From CAYILR01 sp964364175 (GTDB lineage Bacteria; Bdellovibrionota; UBA1018): a DNA stretch of 48,470 nt. The translations under genes were made by a program, and so were the position numbers. Below the pieces are notes generated by a model. That model ran no database searches and was not told the origin of the DNA. It worked only from the letters and a program-made list of their open reading frames with translations. The stretch is taken from assembly GCA_964364175.1 (NCBI GenBank), contig CAYILR010000035.1:1-48470 (forward strand). Reading direction: 5' to 3'. This document shows, one piece after another, positions 13,744-19,942 of the stretch. Position 1 is the stretch's first letter, and every line of letters starts with the position of its first letter.

Positions 13744-14151
13744 TTAATTTTGTTTGAAGTTCTGCTGTAAGACTTCTCCGAGAGTTCTCAATCCGTCAAC
13801 AGCAGTAAAAATGCCGACGACCTTACCATTTTCCTGCTTCACGACTGCGCAGCCATATTTGTGCTCAGCCATTTCGAAAACGACATGATCCAAAGCCGCA
13901 TCGGGACGAATGGTGTAGGGATCTGGGGTCATCGCATCCTCAACCAATAACTCCTGGGCATGAGTGAAGGAAGAGACTAGTTTGACGTCTCGGTCTGTGA
14001 TTAGACCAATCAACTTCCCCCCATCCTGAACAGGTAGGTGGCGGATATTGTACTCACGCATCATCTCCATTGCTGTTTTGATCGGCTGGCTTGGATTGAT
14101 GGTGTGAGGCATCGAAGTCATAAATTTGTCAATTTTTGGCATTTGTTTCAT
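13744..14151 (-). CDS. CBS-domain pair protein
   Basis: A 135-residue protein made of just two CBS motifs (GLITDRDVKLV in the first, VVGIFTAVDGL in the second). Stand-alone CBS pairs bind AMP, ATP or SAM and usually act as energy sensors. The ATG at 14151 is chosen because AAGGAG lies eight bases upstream and because the longer open frame contains the sigma-54 promoter. It heads an operon with the haem protein, the eRF1-like protein and the LOG protein, and is divergent from the universal stress protein. Hypoxic CBS proteins are frequent in this setting. Confidence 0.85.
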   Translation of the reverse strand: MKQMPKIDKFMTSMPHTINPSQPIKTAMEMMREYNIRHLPVQDGGKLIGLITDRDVKLVSSFTHAQELLVEDAMTPDPYTIRPDAALDHVVFEMAEHKYGCAVVKQENGKVVGIFTAVDGLRTLGEVLQQNFKQN

Positions 14152-14181
14152 AGGAACATCTCCTTGTTTGCCAATAATAAA

Positions 14182-14198
14182 AGCAGGAATCGCGCCAA
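14182..14198 (-). promoter_or_regulatory. Sigma-54 promoter of CBS/haem/eRF1-like/LOG operon
   Basis: The minus strand reads TTGGCGCGATTCCTGCT. GG and GC are exactly 12 apart. There is one mismatch in the -24 box and one in the -12 box. Predicted start is near 14171, leaving a 20-base leader with AAGGAG. Confidence 0.7.
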
Positions 14199-14269
14199 TT
14201 CTGTAAACTGTGTTAAATATTGATTTCACGGGCATTTTTGTCAGATAGGAAGAAATTGAAATATCTTAT

Positions 14270-14307
14270 GGGACTTATTTTCCATTGAAATCGGTTATTT
14301 TGTCTCA
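14270..14307. promoter_or_regulatory. Paired activator element between CBS and universal stress genes
   Basis: The left 14-mer is GGGACTTATTTTCC at 14270-14283. The right 14-mer is GGTTATTTTGTCTC at 14293-14306, followed by A. The offset is 23 bp. It lies 58 bases before the -24 GG of the stress-protein promoter and about 74 bases from that of the CBS promoter, so one element could serve both directions. Confidence 0.7.
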
Positions 14308-14362
14308 TACCGAATGAGTGCATTCAATAGGTAATCTATAAGGATATTCATAACCTATAGCG

Positions 14363-14379
14363 ATGGCATAAATTGTGCT
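14363..14379 (+). promoter_or_regulatory. Sigma-54 promoter of universal stress protein operon
   Basis: ATGGCATAAATTGTGCT has GG at 14365-14366 and GC at 14377-14378, 12 apart. There is one mismatch in each box. Predicted start is near 14390, giving a leader of about 31 bases with AAGGAG before the ATG at 14421. Confidence 0.7.
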
Positions 14380-14420
14380 TAATAAAGAGTCACAAGTATC
14401 AAGAGCAGAAGGAGTCAACT

Positions 14421-15353
14421 ATGAAAAAGACGAAAAAGCAGAAAATTGTTTGGGCACTAGATCCATTTGAAGAGAGGGGTGCCATTCGTCCCCATCTGAT
14501 TGCAGCATTGAAAGAATTTTCTCATCCGGGCACAACGATCGAGCCAGTCTATGTTTTGTGTGCTGGAGAGTACGAGATGAAGCCTTCTCAAAGTCGCGCT
14601 TGGTTGATGAAAATTCAACCCATGACGAAAAAAATTTTGAAGGATGCAGTTCAAAATGTTGAGTTGCAGGGGCTGCAGGAGCCCAAACTTTTGCTTGAGA
14701 ACAATGCATCCCAATCTCAAGCCGTTAAATCCCTGGTGGCTTATGCAAAGCGATCCGGCGCCGATTTAATTGCTGTGGGAACGCATAGCAAAAAAGGGCT
14801 TTCACGGCTTTTGCTCGGAAGTTTCGCTGAAACCCTGTTGCTAAAATCCACGATCCCAACGTTGGTGGTGGGGCCTCATTCGGATGTGTTCAAGATCAAT
14901 CGAATTCTCTTTGCCACCGATATTGGAAAGACCTCGCAGGTGCTTTTTAATAGAGTGATTGCTTTGGCCAAAGCCCAAGGCGCAAAAGTGACGCTTTTTT
15001 ACGCGATTCCGCATCCTGCAGAGGTGGTTTTTGAATCAGGGATTTATCTGATGGGTGGTGGCGCTGTTCCCTTGCCTGACTTTGTTACGGACGAAACAGA
15101 ACGTAAGCGCCGTATCGCGGATAAATATGCTGCTGCTGCCAAAAAACAGGGCGTCGATGTCGAAGTTCATTTTGAGTCGAACTACGGGAATATTTCGCAG
15201 GCAATCTTAAAGCAGGTTCAAAGCGAAAAAGCGAGCTTGATAGCAATGGCCGCAGAAAGCGGGCCTGTTGCAGCTATTCTGGTGGGGAGCATCACTCGGC
15301 AAGTGGTTCGGGCGGCGCATTGTCCTGTTTGGGTGATGAAAACCCAAAAATGA
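14421..15353 (+). CDS. Tandem universal stress protein (two UspA domains)
   Basis: A 310-residue protein of two Usp domains. The first has the ATP-loop pattern GTHSKKGLSRLLLGS. The second ends in MAAESGPVAAILVGSITRQV, which has the terminal GS but a degenerate first half of the loop, so nucleotide binding may be limited to domain one. The start at 14421 is chosen for its AAGGAG site. Tandem Usp proteins accumulate under hypoxia and stationary phase and often depend on nucleotide binding. It is coupled by ATGA to the EEP-family gene downstream. Confidence 0.9.
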   Translation: MKKTKKQKIVWALDPFEERGAIRPHLIAALKEFSHPGTTIEPVYVLCAGEYEMKPSQSRAWLMKIQPMTKKILKDAVQNVELQGLQEPKLLLENNASQSQAVKSLVAYAKRSGADLIAVGTHSKKGLSRLLLGSFAETLLLKSTIPTLVVGPHSDVFKINRILFATDIGKTSQVLFNRVIALAKAQGAKVTLFYAIPHPAEVVFESGIYLMGGGAVPLPDFVTDETERKRRIADKYAAAAKKQGVDVEVHFESNYGNISQAILKQVQSEKASLIAMAAESGPVAAILVGSITRQVVRAAHCPVWVMKTQK

Positions 15354-16123
15354 GTTTTCGTCATACTGCCCTTCGAGTTTTATCTTACAATATCCACAAG
15401 GGATTCAGCGGAGGAATCCCTAAATTTACACTTCATTTGATGAAAGAACAGATCCAGAAAATCCATCCGGATTTGATTTTTCTTCAGGAGGTGCATGGTG
15501 AGCACACTGGGCATCGTCGGCGAATAAAAAATTACCCAGTTGAATCCCAGATCGAATACTTGGCCGAAAAAACGTGGCCGCATTTCTCATATGGGAAAAA
15601 CGTAGTTTACCAGGAAGGGCATCACGGGAACGCGATTTTGAGCAAATTTCCGATTGTTTCTTGGGAAAATCTGGATGTTTCGCAAAACCGATTTGAGCGG
15701 CGGGGGATTCTTCATGCGGTGATTGATTTACCCAATTTAAATTTGGGGAAGTCGAAGCCTGTTCATGTGCTTTGCACTCATCTCGGGCTTTTTGAAATGG
15801 ATCGGAAAAAGCAACTCGCTCGGCTGATTCAGCGAGCCAAAAGTCATATTCCTGATGGTGATCCTGTGATTGCTGCGGGCGATTTCAACGATTGGAGGAG
15901 GGCTGCTACTTCTCCATTGGCCAAAGAGTTAGAATTGGAAGAAGCATTTTTGAGATTGCATGGCAGCCATGCGAAGACCTTTCCTAGCTGGCTTCCAGCG
16001 CTTTGTTTGGACCGGGTCTATTCGCGAGGCTTTGAGGTTCTGCAAGCCCAGCGCTTGGATGCGCCGGAGTGGAGTGCGCTGTCCGATCACTTGCCTTTGT
16101 GGGTGGAATTTGTAGCAAAGTAG
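15350..16123 (+). CDS. Endonuclease/exonuclease/phosphatase family protein
   Basis: A 257-residue EEP-fold hydrolase. The metal and catalytic blocks are visible in order: LSYNIHKG, DLIFLQEVHGE, AILSKFPI, VLCTHLG, AAGDFNDWR and the terminal SDHLPLWVEF. The fold hydrolyses phosphodiesters or phosphomonoesters in DNA, RNA, sphingolipids or phosphoinositides; this subgroup (with NIHKG) is often annotated near cardiolipin synthase and is of unknown substrate. No signal peptide. The ATG at 15350 overlaps the Usp stop as ATGA, so expression would follow the sigma-54 promoter at 14363. Confidence 0.85.
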   Translation: MSFRHTALRVLSYNIHKGFSGGIPKFTLHLMKEQIQKIHPDLIFLQEVHGEHTGHRRRIKNYPVESQIEYLAEKTWPHFSYGKNVVYQEGHHGNAILSKFPIVSWENLDVSQNRFERRGILHAVIDLPNLNLGKSKPVHVLCTHLGLFEMDRKKQLARLIQRAKSHIPDGDPVIAAGDFNDWRRAATSPLAKELELEEAFLRLHGSHAKTFPSWLPALCLDRVYSRGFEVLQAQRLDAPEWSALSDHLPLWVEFVAK

Positions 16124-16130
16124 ATCTGCA

Positions 16131-16174
16131 AAAAAAATCGGCCAAGAACCCGCGTGAACGAGCGCTTGGCCGAT
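16131..16174 (-). terminator. Rho-independent terminator of the 16195-16986 gene
   Basis: A 10-bp stem ATCGGCCAAG/CTTGGCCGAT (16137-16146 with 16165-16174) encloses an 18-base loop. On the minus strand it is followed by a run of eight T. No T-run follows on the plus strand, so it terminates the leftward gene only. Confidence 0.85.
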
Positions 16175-16194
16175 CTGCACCTATGCAAGTGCCG

Positions 16195-16986
16195 CTATTT
16201 TGTTTTTGCCATCACAACCGAGAATGCATGATTCACGGCGTTTCCGTTCATGCTGCGTGCATGAATCAGATATCTGCCTTCATCAGCGGTGCCGAGTTGC
16301 AGAGTGCGTTGAAACGGAACCAGCATAAATGCACAAATCAGATTAGGTCTAACTGACTGCCCTTGAAGGACGACAAAAATATCATCCATCTTCTTGATCA
16401 CGACCTCGGGTGTGAGGTAGGCGCAAGTGGAAGTCAAAGACCCAACGATTGTGGCCTCAATGGCTGAACCACTAGGCACGGTATCATTGATCCAGACTGA
16501 GCTGATTGCTGCATAGGGAACATTGTCCACATCTCTTTTTTGAGCTTTTTCAACCACAAAGGTCCTGCTCCTCTGATTGGTAGCAGAATCTTTGTAGACG
16601 ACCTGATATTGACCCCACGACAGCTTGCCCACAGACACCTCAACTGTGAATGGAACCGGTGCTTGCAATGAAGGTGGAATCTGCCGAGGATCAGCGCAAT
16701 CCCCATCAATTTTCCGATCCGCATAGAGCTGAGCTCTAATTTCCTGAGTCTCTTTATTCAGCCGGATGCTGTTGTCAGCTACTTTATAGCAAGCGTTTGG
16801 CAAGGTGCCGTCGAGTACAAGCTGGATGTTGTCGTTGTCGTCATAGCCCTGAGGCGGAACAAAGACATGTGCGACTGGAACTTCAACCCGCTCCAGGGGC
16901 AGGATGTCCGAAGCTGCCTGTGAAACCCGTGCCGAAAATACAAGTACTAATGAAATCACTGCGAACCAAATTTGATCTTGTTTCAT
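16195..16986 (-). CDS. Secreted protein of unknown function with internal duplication
   Basis: A 263-residue exported protein (signal peptide ending near SQAA, residue 25). Two similar halves of about 75-80 residues can be seen. Each begins with a G(T/S)L-x2-(A/T)C-x-Y/YL pattern (DGTLPNACYKV and GSLTSTCAYL), has a second cysteine about 45-50 residues later, and ends in a strand pair with G-x-Y or G-R-Y. The paired cysteines suggest one disulfide or metal site per repeat. I do not recognise the family. It is a single-gene unit with its own sigma-54 promoter, good Shine-Dalgarno (AAGGGAG) and terminator, directly downstream of the cbb3 operon. Confidence 0.75.
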   Translation of the reverse strand: MKQDQIWFAVISLVLVFSARVSQAASDILPLERVEVPVAHVFVPPQGYDDNDNIQLVLDGTLPNACYKVADNSIRLNKETQEIRAQLYADRKIDGDCADPRQIPPSLQAPVPFTVEVSVGKLSWGQYQVVYKDSATNQRSRTFVVEKAQKRDVDNVPYAAISSVWINDTVPSGSAIEATIVGSLTSTCAYLTPEVVIKKMDDIFVVLQGQSVRPNLICAFMLVPFQRTLQLGTADEGRYLIHARSMNGNAVNHAFSVVMAKTK

Positions 16987-17012
16987 AAAATTTCTCCCTT
17001 GCTAAAATCCTA

Positions 17013-17029
17013 AGCACGAAGCGTGCCAA
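17013..17029 (-). promoter_or_regulatory. Sigma-54 promoter of the secreted duplicated-domain gene
   Basis: The minus strand reads TTGGCACGCTTCGTGCT. The -24 box is perfect and the -12 box has one mismatch (GTGC). GG and GC are 12 apart. Predicted start is near 17002, 16 bases before the ATG at 16986. Confidence 0.8.
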
Positions 17030-17077
17030 GGTGCTGGCATGTATAATTTGTCTTTGTTTGTTTTTAAAAAATTTGAA

Positions 17078-17115
17078 AGGACATTCTGTCCAGATGATGT
17101 GCTGATATTGTCTCA
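17078..17115. promoter_or_regulatory. Paired activator element upstream of the secreted gene
   Basis: The left 14-mer AGGACATTCTGTCC at 17078-17091 contains a perfect GGACA/TGTCC inverted repeat. The right 14-mer is GCTGATATTGTCTC at 17101-17114, followed by A. The offset is 23 bp. It lies 51 bases upstream of the promoter's GG and immediately downstream of the SafE-like gene. Confidence 0.7.
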
Positions 17116-17122
17116 AAAAAAT

Positions 17123-17803
17123 TTAGTGATGATGACACTCAAGCGGAGTGTTGGATGAATGGGAACTCATTCTCACTCCATTCCACTTAAATCCAATGTT
17201 GAATAAAGCAGCGCAAACGAGGACCACTGCAGAAATTTTTGGTGAGATTCGTGGCATTCGGATCATCCACGGGAGTGCACTCAGCGCGGGAACAGTTCCC
17301 AACCAGAAAGCAAAAAGAGTTGCCCCGCCTCGAGCAGGACTTCCGGACGCAATTGCAGCTAACAAAAAAGTGTAAAGCCAGCCGCAGGGAAGCAGCGCGG
17401 ACATGAGGCCAACTCCGGGTGCGGATGCCCTGGCCACAGCTCCATAGATCATTGTCTGCCATCGTTGAGGGAGCGGGAGATGGATCGACATCCCACCCCA
17501 GGCTCGGATTCCGGCCCAAATCATCAAAAGAGAAGTCATGAGTGTAAAGATGATACCAACGGGTCCAGTCCACGTTTGAAGAATAACGGATTGTCCCAGC
17601 AGGCCAGCGAGTGCACCTAGGACGAGATACCCCACAAGTCGCGCCAAGTGGTATTGAATGATTTCTTTTCGAGTAGGTGCAACATTGGCAACGAGGCCAC
17701 CACACATCGATACGCAGTGCAAACTGCCCATGAGGCTTGCGACAAAAATTCCCAGCGGAATTCCCCAGGGGAGCCAATTCAGGATATCAGCGGAGCGGCC
17801 CAA
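17123..17803 (-). CDS. SafE/DsbD_2-like membrane protein of the cbb3 cluster
   Basis: A 226-residue integral membrane protein with about six hydrophobic segments. The motif GSLHCVSMCGG near the N-terminus and LLPCGWLYTFL in the middle are those of the sulfite-exporter TauE/SafE or cytochrome-biogenesis transmembrane family regularly found in cco gene clusters, thought to act in copper or thiol handling. The C-terminus ends in ECHHH, a possible metal-binding tail. The TTG at 17803 is chosen because AAAAGGAG precedes it; a longer TTG start at 17845 is possible. It overlaps the end of ccoG. Confidence 0.8.
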   Translation of the reverse strand: MGRSADILNWLPWGIPLGIFVASLMGSLHCVSMCGGLVANVAPTRKEIIQYHLARLVGYLVLGALAGLLGQSVILQTWTGPVGIIFTLMTSLLMIWAGIRAWGGMSIHLPLPQRWQTMIYGAVARASAPGVGLMSALLPCGWLYTFLLAAIASGSPARGGATLFAFWLGTVPALSALPWMIRMPRISPKISAVVLVCAALFNIGFKWNGVRMSSHSSNTPLECHHH

Positions 17804-19175
17804 TGAGTTTGATCTCCTTTTGAATTTTAAATTCGGGAGTTGCAAAAAGAATCTGGGTTTCCAGATGCCCAGAATTCAATAATGATTGTGGAAATTTCAG
17901 GAAAATATCGATTCTTTTTCCCTCTGATGATTTGAGGGAGAGAGTCGGCGTGGTGGTCACGACTTTGATTAGAGATGAAATTTCCGGAGGCATTTTAATT
18001 TCGACCTTCAGATCGTTCCCGGTTTGATTCGCAAGCTCAACTTTAAAATGATTGATCACCTCGGGTGGGACAACTTGATACGGGTTTTCGATTGCGCGAA
18101 TCAGCGTCACAGAAAGAGGTTGTCTGAGAATCAATAAATAGGTGAGTACCAGGATTGAAAGGAGCAGAATTCCTCCATACAAAACAGCCCGCAAGCGAAT
18201 TTGTTTTTTGGGCTGTCCTAGAACACCAGCTAGGGTGTCGTAGCGAATCAAACCTTGTGGCTTGCCTACCTTTTGCATAATTTCATCACAAGCGTCGATG
18301 CAAGAGGTGCAGGCGACACATTCCAGCTGCAGCCCTCGACGGATATCAATGCCGGTCGGGCAGACTTGCACGCACCGAAAGCAATTGACGCAATCGCCGA
18401 GTTTTTGTTCAGCTTCTAGCACGGTTCCTTTGCGGGGTTCGCCTCGCTGGGTATCATAAACCACTGCCCAAGAGTGATCGTCCATCAACACGGATTGAAA
18501 TCGCCCATAAGGACACATGATCGTGCAAAATTGCTCTCTGAACCAACCGAAATCAAAAAGTGTCACACCCGTTGTGAATGCCATCACCAAGAAACTTTCG
18601 GGATGCTCAGCGGGAGAGTGGCGAATCATCAGCAAGAGCTCATCCGTCCCAACGAAATAAGCCAAGAAGCTGTGCCCGATGCAAGTCGCAGCGAGAGTGA
18701 ATATTCCCCACTTCAACGAGCGCTTGAAAAGCCTGTCAAAGTTCCAGGGCCCTTGATCCAGTTTTTTTCTGGCGATTGCGTCACCTTCGATCCAGCGCTC
18801 AATACGGCGAAAAATCGCATCGGTGAAGACAGTCTGAGGACATGCGTATCCACACCAGACTCTTCCCAGGAGCACAGTGGCCAATGCGATGGCCATCACT
18901 GCTCCGATGAGTATGAAAAACAAAAGTGGAGCTTCATGCGCCCAAAATACTGTTCCGAGCAAAGAAAATTTCCGGTGAACAACATCCAAAAGAATCAGTG
19001 GATTTCCATTCCACCTTAGCCAAGGCAGAATCAGGAAAAACAAAATCAAAACCCATTGCATTTGGGTTCGCAAGCGACGAAATCGGCCGCGCACATCGGC
19101 TACATAGAGCCAGACGCGGCGGCCTTTTTCATCCATCGTTGCAGGGCGTTCTTTCGGTAATTCGCGCGAATTCAC
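17787..19175 (-). CDS. ccoG: Cytochrome oxidase accessory protein CcoG/FixG (4Fe-4S)
   Basis: A 462-residue membrane iron-sulfur protein. Several transmembrane segments surround WCGYACPQTVFTD. Two ferredoxin-like clusters follow: CVNCFRCVQVCPTG and CVACTSCIDACDE. The C-terminal third is an Ig-like FixG domain. CcoG is implicated in cupric reduction for cbb3 oxidase assembly. The GTG at 19175, four bases after the ccoP stop, is preferred; an ATG at 19136 is also possible, while the open frame to 19271 lies inside ccoP. Placed after ccoP as in most cco clusters. Confidence 0.93.
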   Translation of the reverse strand: MNSRELPKERPATMDEKGRRVWLYVADVRGRFRRLRTQMQWVLILFFLILPWLRWNGNPLILLDVVHRKFSLLGTVFWAHEAPLLFFILIGAVMAIALATVLLGRVWCGYACPQTVFTDAIFRRIERWIEGDAIARKKLDQGPWNFDRLFKRSLKWGIFTLAATCIGHSFLAYFVGTDELLLMIRHSPAEHPESFLVMAFTTGVTLFDFGWFREQFCTIMCPYGRFQSVLMDDHSWAVVYDTQRGEPRKGTVLEAEQKLGDCVNCFRCVQVCPTGIDIRRGLQLECVACTSCIDACDEIMQKVGKPQGLIRYDTLAGVLGQPKKQIRLRAVLYGGILLLSILVLTYLLILRQPLSVTLIRAIENPYQVVPPEVINHFKVELANQTGNDLKVEIKMPPEISSLIKVVTTTPTLSLKSSEGKRIDIFLKFPQSLLNSGHLETQILFATPEFKIQKEIKLIGPLR

Positions 19176-19179
19176 TGCA

Positions 19180-19764
19180 TTATTTCTCTTCGATCCCCTG
19201 AGGTGCTTTGGCTCCGGGAGGATGGGTTCCTTGCATCGATCGAATATACGACACAAGTCCTTTGACCTCATCCGGATTCAAGATGGCCTTCCACGGTGGC
19301 ATACCTTTGTCCAAGATACCTTCTTGGATCGTCATGGCAACTTGAACCGGTTTGCCGCCATGGATCCAGAATGAATCGGTCAAATTCGTACCGATGCCGC
19401 CCTGTCCTTGAGCTCCGTGGCACGAGACGCATTTGGCGTCGTATACGGCTTTACCCTTTTGCCTCAATCCAGAGTCTGCAATAGCAGCATTCAGTTCGGA
19501 TTCCGTAGGACCTTGTGATCCTCCCGTAGCCGGTTTTTTTGCGTTGAGCTCAGCCATTGATTTTTCAAAAATCTCAGTGGGGCTTTGTCCTGGGCCCATG
19601 GAGTAGTACATGAAATAACCGAGAGCAAAAACCATGGTCATGTAAAAACTGGTCAGCCACCACCCCGGCAGAGGGTTATCCAGCTCGCTGATCCCGTCGT
19701 ACTCGTGATCAGACATTACGGGTTCGCCTGGCAGAATTTTAGATTTTTCTTGATCGTCACTCAT
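19180..19764 (-). CDS. ccoP: cbb3 oxidase subunit CcoP, monohaem form
   Basis: A 194-residue protein. The FixP N-terminal motif YDGISELDNPLPGWW leads into one transmembrane helix. A periplasmic domain follows with a single c-haem site CVSCH (Cys112, Cys115, His116) and a Met ligand in KGMPPW. Canonical CcoP has two haem sites and about 300 residues, so this is a short, one-haem form. The ATG at 19764 is chosen for its GAGGAGG site. It overlaps ccoQ by eight bases. It would carry electrons into the oxidase from a soluble donor. Confidence 0.9.
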   Translation of the reverse strand: MSDDQEKSKILPGEPVMSDHEYDGISELDNPLPGWWLTSFYMTMVFALGYFMYYSMGPGQSPTEIFEKSMAELNAKKPATGGSQGPTESELNAAIADSGLRQKGKAVYDAKCVSCHGAQGQGGIGTNLTDSFWIHGGKPVQVAMTIQEGILDKGMPPWKAILNPDEVKGLVSYIRSMQGTHPPGAKAPQGIEEK

Positions 19765-19942
19765 GTTTTTTTTCCTCCTCAATTTTTTCATCTAATGGAA
19801 GTGAGGCCATGTATTGATAAATTTGGCGTCCATTTTTTCTGAATGTCCAAAACGTAGTGCCTAGGAATACAGCTAAAAATAGGAGCATACCGAAGCCACT
19901 CAGAGTTCCGTACGAATAATTAGAAAGTACTTTCGAGATCAT
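19757..19942 (-). CDS. ccoQ: cbb3 oxidase small subunit CcoQ
   Basis: A 61-residue protein with a single transmembrane helix (GFGMLLFLAVFLGTTFWTF) followed by a charged tail, the standard CcoQ form. CcoQ stabilises the interaction of CcoP with the CcoNO core. It overlaps the CcoNO stop by ATGA at 19939-19942 and runs eight bases into ccoP, so the three are tightly coupled. Confidence 0.88.
   Translation of the reverse strand: MISKVLSNYSYGTLSGFGMLLFLAVFLGTTFWTFRKNGRQIYQYMASLPLDEKIEEEKKHE

Noticed and set aside
14160..14235. Start of the small CBS protein at 14235.
   Set aside because: The proposed sigma-54 promoter is within this stretch, and AAGGAG favours the ATG at 14151.
17187..17777. 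Minus-strand open frame of 196 codons overlapping the SafE-like gene.
   Set aside because: It is a shadow in another frame; the SafE-like frame has the family motifs and hydrophobic segments.
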